From assembly GCF_021532275.1 (NCBI RefSeq), contig NZ_JACBOT010000029.1, positions 124,001-188,000 of the forward strand: 64,000 bases of DNA, read 5' to 3'. Origin of the DNA: Brevibacterium sp. UCMA 11754. Its GTDB lineage: Bacteria > Actinomycetota > Actinomycetes > Actinomycetales > Brevibacteriaceae. The notes under the pieces were generated by a model, which was not told the DNA's origin, did not search any database, and saw nothing but the letters and a program-made list of their open reading frames with translations. This document shows, one piece after another, positions 16,743 through 25,164 of this stretch (positions within the stretch are counted from its first letter, which is position 1; each line of letters begins with the position of its first letter). The translations under genes and the position numbers were made by a program.

Positions 16743-18806
16743 TCAGGCCTTGGCGCCGAGGCGGATGAGGAAGTGTCCTTGCGGTGTCATCTCGACCGAG
16801 GCACCTGAAGGGACGTAGATGGTGGTGTCGGGTTCTTCGAGCAGGCACGGGCCCTGCGCGGAACCGATTGCGGAGAAGTCCCGATAGACATCGGCCTCGA
16901 CCCGATCTCCGTGTGGTTCGAGGATTGTGCGGGTGAAGGTGGCCGCATCATTGCGTTGATCCACGACCGAGGACAGGGACTGCGTGCTTTGGATTTCGCT
17001 GTGGCCCACCGCCCTGACCCGCGAGTTCACGAGAAGCAGTTCGGCTTCTGTCCACGCTGTTCCAGTTCCGAACTCGGACTCGTAGTCTTCGACGAAGCGT
17101 CGGTGCAGTTCGGCCTTGTCCGCTTCGGTGAATGGTCCCGGTGGGAGGGTCGTGGTCACCTCGAAGATCTGACCGACGAACTTCATATCGGCCTCGCGGG
17201 TGAGTTCTCTGCGCTGGGTCGGAATGTTCTCGGAGGTGAACCATGCCTCAGCGTGGTCCTCGAGCTGGGAGAATTCCGATTCGAGAGCCTCGGCGTCCAT
17301 CCCCATCGTCCACGGACTCGTTCGTACGGCCGAGTACACCGAATCGGCGTGCATGAGACCGTATGCGGAGAACACTGCGGCATTGCGGGGTATGACGATC
17401 TCGGACACCCCGGCCTCCTTCGCCAGGGCGGCAGCGAACAGGCCCGTCGCTCCGCCGAATCCGACGAGAGTGAACTCGCGCGGATCGTGACCGCGGTTCA
17501 CGGTGATCTTGCGCAGTGCGTTCGACATCTGAGAGCTGGCAAGTCGATAGATGCCCTGGGCAGCTTCATCGACATCGAGCCCCAGCGGGGTCGCCACATG
17601 CGATGCGATGGCATCGCGTGAAAGCTCCGGGTACAACGGCACCGTACCCGCCAGGTAGTACTCGGGATTGATGAGCCCCAAGGCGAGTGCTGCATCGGTC
17701 ACGGCGGGATGATCTCCGCCGGATCCGTAGCATGCTGGACCTGGAACCGAGCCTGCACTGTGCGGCCCGACGCGCATGAGTCCGCGCCCGTCGACCCAGG
17801 CGAGACTTCCACCGCCGGCGCCGATAGTCTCGATGTCCACGGCCGTCAGGCTCGTCGGCATTCCTCCGACCTCAGCGCGGGGAAGGACCCGGAACTCACC
17901 GTCCATGATCGCTGCGGCGTCGAGGCTCGTTCCGCCCATGTCTGCTGTGAGGATGCGTGATCGGCCTAGTTGCTCACCGAGGAGCCGGGCACCTGTCACG
18001 CCTCCCACAGGTCCGGAGTTGAACATGGAGATCGGCGCCTTGGACGTCTCTTCGATGGAGAGGAACCCGCCGTGGACCTGCATGATCTGGACCGGCGCTT
18101 GGAGTCCGGCCTTCTTCAATTGGGCGTCGAGCTCCCGGAAATGTTCGGTGACCAGCGGTTTCACGGCGGCGTCGAGTGTCGTGGTCACCATTCGCTCGTA
18201 CTCGCGATAGACCGGGGTGAGGCGACTCGAGAGCGTATAGGGAACATCAGGGTGATGCTCGTCGAGGTAGCGTGCGATCGCCTCTTCGTGTGCCGAATTC
18301 CGAAATGACCACAGCAGGCACACGGCGACCGACTCCGCACCGGTCGACAGTGCGCTTTCGACCGCTATGCCCACGGCCTCGTCAGTCAGTTCGAGCAGCA
18401 CCGAGCCTTGGGCGTCGATGCGTTCTGGGACTTCGACGATGCGCCTGCGTTCGACGACGTCCGGAGGGGACGTCATCGCGTGGGGGTTTCGTTCATCGGT
18501 TCGGGCGGACCGTGCGATGCGCAGCGTGTCGCGGAATCCGGCGGTGGTGAGCAATGCGACTGGCGCGTACTTCTGCTCGTCGACGGCGTTCGTCACGATC
18601 GTGTTGCCGAGGACGAACCGATCGATCTCGGGGACAAACTCCGATTCGCTGCGTCCCAGTCGGCCCCGCAGCACCTCAAGAGCCTTGAGGATTCCTGTTG
18701 TGACATCTCGGGTGGAGAATGCCTTTGCCGTGTACGCGTGTCCGTCGTCGAGTGCCACGGCGTCGGTGAATGTTCCCCCGACATCGATTCCCACATGCAG
18801 CGTCAT
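16743..18806 (-). CDS. Hydantoinase A/oxoprolinase family subunit (ATP-binding)
   Basis: The 687-residue protein starts with GIDVGGTFTDAVALDDG, the phosphate-binding loop of the HyuA/acetone-carboxylase beta/oxoprolinase ASKHA fold, and has the second phosphate motif TADMGGTSLDAA near residue 290. Family members use ATP with the HyuB partner. It is the first gene of a minus-strand operon HyuA-HyuB-CoA transferase-enoyl-CoA hydratase-GAF/PucR regulator. Upstream there is a 309-base gap with a palindrome at 18952-18967 that may hold its promoter. The substrate could be a cyclic imide, a lactam or an aromatic ketone; the sequence alone does not decide. Confidence 0.93.
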   Translation of the reverse strand: MTLHVGIDVGGTFTDAVALDDGHAYTAKAFSTRDVTTGILKALEVLRGRLGRSESEFVPEIDRFVLGNTIVTNAVDEQKYAPVALLTTAGFRDTLRIARSARTDERNPHAMTSPPDVVERRRIVEVPERIDAQGSVLLELTDEAVGIAVESALSTGAESVAVCLLWSFRNSAHEEAIARYLDEHHPDVPYTLSSRLTPVYREYERMVTTTLDAAVKPLVTEHFRELDAQLKKAGLQAPVQIMQVHGGFLSIEETSKAPISMFNSGPVGGVTGARLLGEQLGRSRILTADMGGTSLDAAAIMDGEFRVLPRAEVGGMPTSLTAVDIETIGAGGGSLAWVDGRGLMRVGPHSAGSVPGPACYGSGGDHPAVTDAALALGLINPEYYLAGTVPLYPELSRDAIASHVATPLGLDVDEAAQGIYRLASSQMSNALRKITVNRGHDPREFTLVGFGGATGLFAAALAKEAGVSEIVIPRNAAVFSAYGLMHADSVYSAVRTSPWTMGMDAEALESEFSQLEDHAEAWFTSENIPTQRRELTREADMKFVGQIFEVTTTLPPGPFTEADKAELHRRFVEDYESEFGTGTAWTEAELLLVNSRVRAVGHSEIQSTQSLSSVVDQRNDAATFTRTILEPHGDRVEADVYRDFSAIGSAQGPCLLEEPDTTIYVPSGASVEMTPQGHFLIRLGAKA

Positions 18807-18951
18807 GCTGTACTCCTGTCTCGCCTTTGAGGTCGCATCTTCCGTCGAGCAATACGTTCAACTGCTCAGACAAGTCGAGCCTAGAATGGAAAGACCTCGT
18901 TGAGTATGTGACAAAACCACAGGGTCGACCATAGGAATATGGGCAATCTTC

Positions 18952-18967
18952 TAAACAACGTCGTTTA
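18952..18967. promoter_or_regulatory. Palindrome in the hyuA upstream region, possible operator
   Basis: TAAAC, six bases (AACGTC), GTTTA forms a near-perfect 16-bp dyad about 145 bases upstream of hyuA. A second short dyad (CAGGG, AAT, CCCTG) follows at about 18969-18981. The position suits an operator for the hyuA operon; no binding protein can be assigned. Confidence 0.35.
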
Positions 18968-18995
18968 CCAGGGAATCCCTGATGGAGCCGAGGCC

Positions 18996-19020
18996 CTATG
19001 GAAGGTGGAATCGAACCACC
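18996..19020 (-). other. tRNA 3'-end-like fragment (T-arm plus acceptor strand)
   Basis: On the minus strand the bases read as a 5-bp T stem (GGTGG/CCACC, 19004-19020) closing the loop TTCGATT, followed by a possible 7-base acceptor strand TTCCATA. No matching 5' acceptor strand, D arm or anticodon arm can be folded in the next 90 bases, so this is not a complete tRNA. It may be a leftover att site from an integrated element, or a chance match. Apart from this and the palindromes, the 18807-19115 gap holds nothing recognisable. Confidence 0.3.
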
Positions 19021-19115
19021 CTCGCTGACATTTAGCTATTGATTTGAGGGCCCGTCTGAGCTTGAGCCAATAACCGTGCACCTGCATACCGAGCGGTTAG
19101 ATAGAGCGCTTCTAG

Positions 19116-19418
19116 TCAATCGCGCGGAGAGATGAAGAGCTTGCGCAGCGGTGCCGCGTTGACGTACCACCGGGTCTTCATTCCAGGTTCGAGGCGGACG
19201 AGCCTTCCCGGTGATAGCACGACCGGTGACAGTTCCGGTGAGTCGAATTCGATCCGACCGGTTCCGCTGATGACGAGGAAGACTTCCTCGCCTTCGACGT
19301 CGCGCATCGCCCCGGCACTCATCTCCCACAACCCGTATTCGGCTCCGGCGATCGTGCCCAACTCTGCGAATGCTGTCGTCGTGCCCGCGGCAGTCTTTGC
19401 GCGCCGGAAGTCGTGAAA
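19116..19418 (-). pseudogene. Small cupin-domain protein, 5' end apparently broken
   Basis: The frame gives a cupin strand set: EYGLWEMSAGAMRDVEGEEV, VISGTGRIEFDSPE, then VLSPGRLVRLEPGMKTRWYV. Single-domain cupins of about 105-115 residues like this often accompany amine-oxidising FAD enzymes, and one starts divergently at 19567. The coding frame is open up to a TGA at 19419-19421 and includes plausible N-terminal residues FRRAKTAAGTTTAFAELG, but it contains no ATG; the only start is a TTG at 19361. An ATG at 19442-19444 lies one frame away, suggesting a one-base frameshift near 19420. If TTG is used, an 81-residue protein could still be made. Confidence 0.6.
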
Positions 19419-19566
19419 TCAGAACCCTTCGGGGCGGATTTCATATGGCAATACACGGCCCCGCGACCATTTACTTCGCGTCAGACGTGAGATAGAACTG
19501 TTTCCGTACACTGTCAGCACGACAAGCCGTCATCGCTCGCCAGTACCCACAATCAGGAGAGAATGA

Positions 19567-21021
19567 ATGTCGTACCTCAACGGTGAGGCGTCCCACTGGC
19601 TGTCGCAGTCCCCCGCCGAGACCACCGCCCCTTCCCCGCTTCCCACCGAAAAGCAGGACCTCGTCATCGTCGGCGGCGGAATGACCGGTCTATGGTCGGC
19701 CTACTATGCCCGCCGGGCTCATCCTGACTGGCAGATCACCATCATCGAAGCCAAGCACATCGGCTATGGCGCATCGGGTCGCAATGGCGGGTGGCTCTCG
19801 ACTCTGCTACCCGGCAACCGAGCCAAGTACGCCGAGGCGGTCGACCATGCCCGCACCACCGACCCCACGGGTCCGGTGGGCTCGGCAGACCACGACGGGG
19901 TGGAATCGGTGAGGTCGTTCCAATCAGCCCTGTTCGAATCGATCGACGAGGTCCTCGAGATTCTCGATCGGGAGACTATCGACGCACACCAGGTCCGCGG
20001 TGGCCACATCGACATCGCGCAGACCGAAGCGGGAATGACCAGAGTCCACGAACTTTTCGACGCCAACCAGAAATACGGCTATGGCCCGCAGGACATGCAG
20101 CTCCTCGATGCGGAGGAGACACGGGCACGCATCAATGTCGATGGCGCGCATGGCAGCGTATTCGTCCCCGGCACGGCCCGCATCGACCCGGCGCTGCTGG
20201 CCCAGGGACTCGCACGCGTGCTCCGGGCTCAGGGAGTGACGATCTGCGAAGACACGACCGCCGGCCACATCGGCAAAGGCGTCGTGTCGACAGATCGCGG
20301 TCCGGTCACCGGGAACACGATCTTCGTGTGCCTCGAGGGCTACTCGGACACCGTCACCGGCGACCTGCCGGGGCTGGAAGGGCGCCAGTTCATTCCCGTG
20401 TTCTCGTCGATGATCGCGACCAACCCGCTCCCCGCCTCGGCGTGGGAGGACATCGGTTGGCAAGGCAGGGAATGTCTGGGCGATACCGCGCACACCTTCA
20501 TCTACGCCCAGCGCACCGACGACGACCGGATCGCCCTGGGCGGGCGCGGGGCACCGTACGCATTCGGTTCCGGTCTGCCCGGTCAGGGTCAGATTCCCGC
20601 CGAAGTGGTCGACCTCCTCCGCACGCGACTGTCCTCACTCTTCTCCGACCTCGAGTTCGAAGTCGCCCATGCGTGGAGAGGAGCACTTGGGGTCACGCGG
20701 GACTGGTGTGCCGGGATCTTCTTCGACAGCAGTCAACGCATCGGTGTCGCCCGCGGCTACGCCGGACACGGTGTCACGGCCACACACCTGGCGGCGAAGA
20801 CCCTGATCGACCGGGCAGCGGGCGTCTCAACTCCTCTGACCGCTCTGCCGTGGAACGACCATTATTCGGGGCAGTGGGAACCGGAGCCGATCCGGTGGCT
20901 GGGCATCCGCTCGATGTACAAGATCCTCAACATCGCCGACGACTGGGAACGCATCACCGGCGCAAAGAAGACGAGCCTCCTCGCGCAGTTCGGCTCACGG
21001 CTGGCCGGACTGCACGAGTAG
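19567..21021 (+). CDS. FAD-dependent oxidoreductase, gamma-glutamylputrescine oxidase (PuuB)-like
   Basis: The 484-residue protein is a DAO-fold oxidase. The dinucleotide motif VIVGGGMTGLWSAYYA lies at about 34-49, ending in the acidic strand IIEAKHIG, followed by GASGRNGGW, which is characteristic of PuuB-type oxidases. An AGGAGA ribosome-binding site precedes the ATG. PuuB enzymes oxidise gamma-glutamyl-putrescine or related amines to aldehydes with release of ammonia and hydrogen peroxide. Partners of the Puu pathway (glutamate-putrescine ligase, hydrolase) are not in the window, so the substrate may be another amine. A 46-bp copy of its 5' end lies at 6320-6365. Confidence 0.88.
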   Translation: MSYLNGEASHWLSQSPAETTAPSPLPTEKQDLVIVGGGMTGLWSAYYARRAHPDWQITIIEAKHIGYGASGRNGGWLSTLLPGNRAKYAEAVDHARTTDPTGPVGSADHDGVESVRSFQSALFESIDEVLEILDRETIDAHQVRGGHIDIAQTEAGMTRVHELFDANQKYGYGPQDMQLLDAEETRARINVDGAHGSVFVPGTARIDPALLAQGLARVLRAQGVTICEDTTAGHIGKGVVSTDRGPVTGNTIFVCLEGYSDTVTGDLPGLEGRQFIPVFSSMIATNPLPASAWEDIGWQGRECLGDTAHTFIYAQRTDDDRIALGGRGAPYAFGSGLPGQGQIPAEVVDLLRTRLSSLFSDLEFEVAHAWRGALGVTRDWCAGIFFDSSQRIGVARGYAGHGVTATHLAAKTLIDRAAGVSTPLTALPWNDHYSGQWEPEPIRWLGIRSMYKILNIADDWERITGAKKTSLLAQFGSRLAGLHE

Positions 21022-21026
21022 CGACA

Positions 21027-22652
21027 TCAGCGGGCCTCGCCGTGGAGCAGTTCACCGCCGATGACGGTCGCGGAGGCAACGACCGAAGAGATCTCAGGGG
21101 AGTCAACGGCAAGAATGTCCTGGCTCAGGCAGACGAAGTCGGCGAGCTGTCCGACCTGAAGTGTCCCGACCTCGTTCTCCCGATCGACGGCATAAGCGGA
21201 TCCATAGGTGTAGGCCCGAAGCGCCTCGGCAATCGTCACCTTCTCGCTGGGTGCGAAGTCCGCGCCTGAGGAGGTCTTCCGGTTGACGAGGTCGTGCATG
21301 GACACGAAGGGGTTCGCATCGGAGACCGGCGAATCGGTCGAACCCGGCACGACGATTCCGGCATCGAGAAGAGACCTCATGCGATAGGTGCCCTGGGAGC
21401 GTTCGGCACCGATGGCGGAGAGGATCCCATCGCCGAATTCGGAGATGAAGACGCCCTGCGGAACGGGAATGACACCCAGATCGGCGGCGCGTTTGACCTG
21501 CTCATCGGTGGCGATCGCGAAGTGCTCGATGCGGTGTCTGACAGTCCTCGGTGAGTCCGCGAGCGCGGCGGCGATTCCGTCGAGAGCATGGTCGATCGCC
21601 CGGTCCCCGATGGCATGAGTGGCCACGGTCCAGCCGGCGCGGTGGTAGGCCGGGATGATCGTCAGCAGCTCTTCGGGTTCGACGACCATGAGTCCTCGGT
21701 TCGCGTTCTCCCCGCAGTAGCATTCGTGCACGGCAGCGGACCGGCCGATGAGTGAGCCGTCGGAGACGATCTTGACCGGGCCGAATTTCAGTCGTTCGTC
21801 GCCGAAGCCGGTGCGAATACCCAGGTCGAGTGTCTTCATGCCGTCGGCATTGAGCTCGAGTTCGTGAAGGACCTGGTGGAAGGGCATGACCGTCATGCGC
21901 GGTCGCAGGACGTTCTCAGCAATGGCCTTCTGGTAGATGCTGAGGACCGGGGAATTGATGCCCGTCGCTCCGCCGACAAGGATCCCGGGCTCGGTGAGAC
22001 TGGTCAGTCCGTACTCGAGCGACTGCTGGGATGCCAGTTGCAGGGCATTGATCGATTCCGCCTCGGTGACCTTTGCCGCTTCGAATTGGATCGGCTCACC
22101 GGCGGTCTCCTGCAGCAGACCTTCGGCACGTCCCTCACCGTCGCGGACGACCCGTCCGCCGGGGATGTCCGCATAGTTCCTTCGCCCCGTGGCTCCGACG
22201 CGTTCGAACGCCGCCGTGTTCGCGACGATCATGTGGTGCGAGACATGTTCGATGATCGCCGGGCGCCCACCGGTGACCTTGTCCAGGCCCTCGGCGGTGG
22301 GATGTCCGCCGAGGCGGTTCTGATCGTAACCGCTGCCCCGCACCCAGGCACCGGCGGGCAGTGACTGCGCCCGCTTCTCCAATACCGCATAGAGTTCGTC
22401 GAGGTTCGTGACGGCTGGGTAGCGCAGGTCGACGTTGGCGAGCTGTTCACCTGTGCCCATCGTGTGGTGGTGGGCATCATGGAGACCAGGGATGACACGT
22501 GCGTCACCGAAGCTGAACTCCGCCCTCGCGCTCAGACCGTCCACCTCGTCGATGGCGATGATTCGACCGTTGTGGACGGCGACGGTCTTTGCTTCTGGCC
22601 GTTGGGGATCACCAGTCCAAAAACGTCCGTGCCAGATGCTGTCGATCTTCAT
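21027..22652 (-). CDS. Amidohydrolase family protein (YtcJ-like)
   Basis: From the ATG at 22652 (preceded by AGGGCAGGA) the protein is 541 residues; a longer frame to 22778 would run into the transporter gene. It is a metal-dependent amidohydrolase: the strand VIPGLHDAHHH carries the first metal histidines, HAIGDRAIDHAL and RHRIEHFAI supply later ligands, and SPVSDANPF carries the terminal aspartate. YtcJ-like enzymes hydrolyse amides of various N-acyl compounds. It lies 52 bases downstream of an MHS symporter, suggesting uptake and hydrolysis of the same compound, and is convergent with the FAD oxidase with only a 5-base gap. Confidence 0.9.
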   Translation of the reverse strand: MKIDSIWHGRFWTGDPQRPEAKTVAVHNGRIIAIDEVDGLSARAEFSFGDARVIPGLHDAHHHTMGTGEQLANVDLRYPAVTNLDELYAVLEKRAQSLPAGAWVRGSGYDQNRLGGHPTAEGLDKVTGGRPAIIEHVSHHMIVANTAAFERVGATGRRNYADIPGGRVVRDGEGRAEGLLQETAGEPIQFEAAKVTEAESINALQLASQQSLEYGLTSLTEPGILVGGATGINSPVLSIYQKAIAENVLRPRMTVMPFHQVLHELELNADGMKTLDLGIRTGFGDERLKFGPVKIVSDGSLIGRSAAVHECYCGENANRGLMVVEPEELLTIIPAYHRAGWTVATHAIGDRAIDHALDGIAAALADSPRTVRHRIEHFAIATDEQVKRAADLGVIPVPQGVFISEFGDGILSAIGAERSQGTYRMRSLLDAGIVVPGSTDSPVSDANPFVSMHDLVNRKTSSGADFAPSEKVTIAEALRAYTYGSAYAVDRENEVGTLQVGQLADFVCLSQDILAVDSPEISSVVASATVIGGELLHGEAR

Positions 22653-22704
22653 TCCTGCCCTGCTTTCTTCATTTGACGCACTGACGGTGCAGATTTCGAG
22701 TGAG

Positions 22705-24027
22705 TCAGACCGATGAGGTCTGTGCAGTCTCCGATTGTTGCCGAGACTTCGTTCGATACAGTCCGATGACCCCGACAATCGAGAGCACGACTTGGATGAT
22801 GTAGAAGGCCATCACCGACCAAGGACTGTTTCCGGTCGAGTTGAGAAGCCATTGCGCGACGATCGGCGTGGACCCACCGAAGATCGTCGCACAGAGCTGA
22901 TAGGCCAGGGAGACTCCCGTATAGCGAATCCGTGCCGGGAAGGCATCGGATAGGGCGGTGGCAAGCATTGCATAGTACGCGGTCGCGCCGATCGTGTTGA
23001 TGACAAGAGTGATCGCCAGGAAAAGTTCGTTCTTCGACTGGATCGCCATGAAGAACGGTGGGGTGACGATCAGGGTGAGGACGAGACCCCAGATGAGAAT
23101 CGTCTGAATCCCATACTTCTCCGACAGTTTCGCGGCCACGGGTTGCCAGAGGAACTGAACGACTGCAGCGAGCAGGATGAGATTGAGGATGACCGTGCGA
23201 TCCATGCCGAGGATCCCAGTCGTCCACGACAGCATGAACGTGTTATTGAAGTACGCCGAGGCGATTCCCACTATCGAGGCGAGGACGCCGAAGAATATGA
23301 AGAGTCCGGCAACACTGAAGGCCTCGACCAAGGGAACCTTCGGGGTCTCACCGGCGGCCTTCACTTCGCTGAACTCCTGAGATTCCTCGACCCGAGACCG
23401 GATCAGGAGGGCCACGATGACGAGAACTGCGGAGAACAGGAACGGGACTCGCCATCCCCAGGTCATGAACTGGTCGTCGGGAAGCAGACCGACGAGCATG
23501 AACGCAGCCGTCGAGAGGATCGATCCTGCGGGTGAGCCCTGCTGCACCCAGGCTCCGGCGAGTCCTCGTTTGTCCGACCTCGAGTTCTCGGTCGCCAGGA
23601 CGACCGCGCCTCCCCATTCACCGCCCACAGCGAGACCTTGGACGGCGCGGAGGACGACGAGGAGGATGGGCGCGGCGAGTCCGATCTGCCCGTAGGTGGG
23701 CAGGAGGCCGATGCAGGTCGTGGCGATGCCCATCATGAGCAGGGTGACGATGAGAGTGTTCTTGCGTCCGAATCGGTCACCGAAGTGGCTGAAGATCAGA
23801 CCGCCGATGGGGCGAGCGAGGAACCCGACCCAGAAGGTGGCAAAGGAGGCGAGCAGCCCCGATCCCTGCGCCATGTCAGGGTAGAACACGGTGCTGAAGA
23901 CGAGAGCGGCGGCCGTGCCGAAGGCAAAGAAGTCGTACCATTCGATGGCGGTACCGACGAAGGCGCCGGCGATCGACCGTTTCTGACGCTGCTGGGCACT
24001 CTGGGCAGTCTGGGCTGTCGCTGACAT
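22705..24027 (-). CDS. MFS transporter, MHS family
   Basis: The 440-residue protein shows about twelve membrane segments. It has the MHS opening GTAIEWYDFFAFGTAA and the loop ARPIGGLIFSHFGDRFGRK between helices 2 and 3. It is transcribed with the downstream amidohydrolase and divergently from a LysR regulator; two 16-bp direct repeats lie in the shared promoter at 24047-24082. It is the second of three MHS symporters in the window. The substrate is presumably the amide or acid handled by the amidohydrolase or aminotransferase. Confidence 0.93.
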   Translation of the reverse strand: MSATAQTAQSAQQRQKRSIAGAFVGTAIEWYDFFAFGTAAALVFSTVFYPDMAQGSGLLASFATFWVGFLARPIGGLIFSHFGDRFGRKNTLIVTLLMMGIATTCIGLLPTYGQIGLAAPILLVVLRAVQGLAVGGEWGGAVVLATENSRSDKRGLAGAWVQQGSPAGSILSTAAFMLVGLLPDDQFMTWGWRVPFLFSAVLVIVALLIRSRVEESQEFSEVKAAGETPKVPLVEAFSVAGLFIFFGVLASIVGIASAYFNNTFMLSWTTGILGMDRTVILNLILLAAVVQFLWQPVAAKLSEKYGIQTILIWGLVLTLIVTPPFFMAIQSKNELFLAITLVINTIGATAYYAMLATALSDAFPARIRYTGVSLAYQLCATIFGGSTPIVAQWLLNSTGNSPWSVMAFYIIQVVLSIVGVIGLYRTKSRQQSETAQTSSV

Positions 24028-24046
24028 GGGTGGTGGTCTCCGTTGA

Positions 24047-24082
24047 CGAATGGCTGAGTGAACATGCGAATGGTTGAGTCAA
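24047..24082. promoter_or_regulatory. Tandem 16-bp repeats between divergent MHS and LysR genes
   Basis: CGAATGGCTGAGTGAA (24047-24062) and CGAATGGTTGAGTCAA (24067-24082) differ at two positions and start 20 bases apart, about two helical turns. A third GAGTCAA occurs at 24107-24113. They sit just upstream of the MHS start and about 85-120 bases before the LysR gene, suitable for binding of a regulator to one DNA face. Confidence 0.5.
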
Positions 24083-24165
24083 AGCACGTTGGACAGCCCC
24101 ACTCTAGAGTCAACCCTTCCATACACTCCAATACTAATTACTGAGGATTGTGATAACTTCCGTGC

Positions 24166-25164
24166 ATGGATATTGCTGCATGCGAGAGTTTCCTCGCGGT
24201 CTTCGACACCGGCACTGCCACCGCAGCCGCGACCGCGCGTTTCGTTTCTCAACCGGCGCTCTCCCGCCAGATCCACGCCCTGGAACAGCGATGTCGAACG
24301 GTGTTGTTCACACGGTCGAAGACCGGAATGAAACCCACCCATGCGGCGCGCCAACTCGAGCCGGTCTTTCGGCGACTCATCGAGGAGGTGCGAACGGCTG
24401 AGTCGGCGATCTCGACCTTCGGCCAGGAGCGGGTTCCCCTCTCAATCGCGTGCCCGACGATGGTCGCCGAAGGTGTGATCCTTCCCTTTGTCGCTGATTC
24501 GAGAACCGAGGTGGCGAATATCGTCGAACGTCCCACAAACACAATCTTCGACGCTCTGGCTCGGCGCGAGGCCGATCTCGCTCTTGCCCCAGCGGTCCCG
24601 CCCCCGGAATTCACGTCCAGAATGATCTACCGGATCCCCTTCACGGTCCAGGTCGCAGAGTCCTCGCAGCTGGCCGAGCGTGATTCGCTCGATATCCGCG
24701 AACTCGACTCTCTGCCGGTGATTGTGCCGGACAAGTCCAATGGCACACGAATCAACCTCGACCGGCAGCTATCTCGAGCACACGTCAACTACCGTCCACT
24801 GCAGGATGTCTCACGTGCTCACATTGGCCAAGCTATGGTCAAAGCCGGGAAAGGGGTCGTCATCACGGTCGACCCGCCCAAATACGGTCTTGTCGCACTC
24901 ATGCTCACCGACGGCAATTCCCCGCTGTCGATGGAAGAGTGGGCCGCCTGGCCGTCCGAACATTTCGCGGAGGACTCCATCGACCATTTCATCGACGAAC
25001 TCCTTGACTGGATGCAGACCAGGCCACTGTTCGACAACTTGGACTTCTCGCCTTCTGCCCGGGCCGAGCCGGATCGTGAGGAATCGGACGCGGGAGACCA
25101 GCCTCCGGAGGTCAAGATACCGTTGCAATCACCGATGCCTGCAGAAGGAAGAGTGACCCAATGA
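24166..25164 (+). CDS. LysR-family transcriptional regulator
   Basis: The 332-residue protein has an N-terminal winged helix (about 1-60, TAAATARFVSQPALSRQIHA, then LEQR) and a LysR substrate-binding domain. The C-terminal 40 residues, rich in acidic and polar residues, extend beyond the usual domain end. Its last four bases overlap the start of the aminotransferase gene (ATGA at 25161-25164), so the two are co-expressed. It is divergent from the MHS symporter and amidohydrolase and probably controls both arms of this unit. Confidence 0.92.
   Translation: MDIAACESFLAVFDTGTATAAATARFVSQPALSRQIHALEQRCRTVLFTRSKTGMKPTHAARQLEPVFRRLIEEVRTAESAISTFGQERVPLSIACPTMVAEGVILPFVADSRTEVANIVERPTNTIFDALARREADLALAPAVPPPEFTSRMIYRIPFTVQVAESSQLAERDSLDIRELDSLPVIVPDKSNGTRINLDRQLSRAHVNYRPLQDVSRAHIGQAMVKAGKGVVITVDPPKYGLVALMLTDGNSPLSMEEWAAWPSEHFAEDSIDHFIDELLDWMQTRPLFDNLDFSPSARAEPDREESDAGDQPPEVKIPLQSPMPAEGRVTQ

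Noticed and set aside
18996..19085. Complete tRNA gene on the minus strand
   Set aside because: Only the T-arm and a possible 3' acceptor strand can be drawn; no matching 5' acceptor, D-arm or anticodon stem is found.
22653..22778. N-terminal extension of the amidohydrolase to 22778
   Set aside because: It would overlap the MHS gene and its residues match nothing; the ATG at 22652 begins at the conserved fold.
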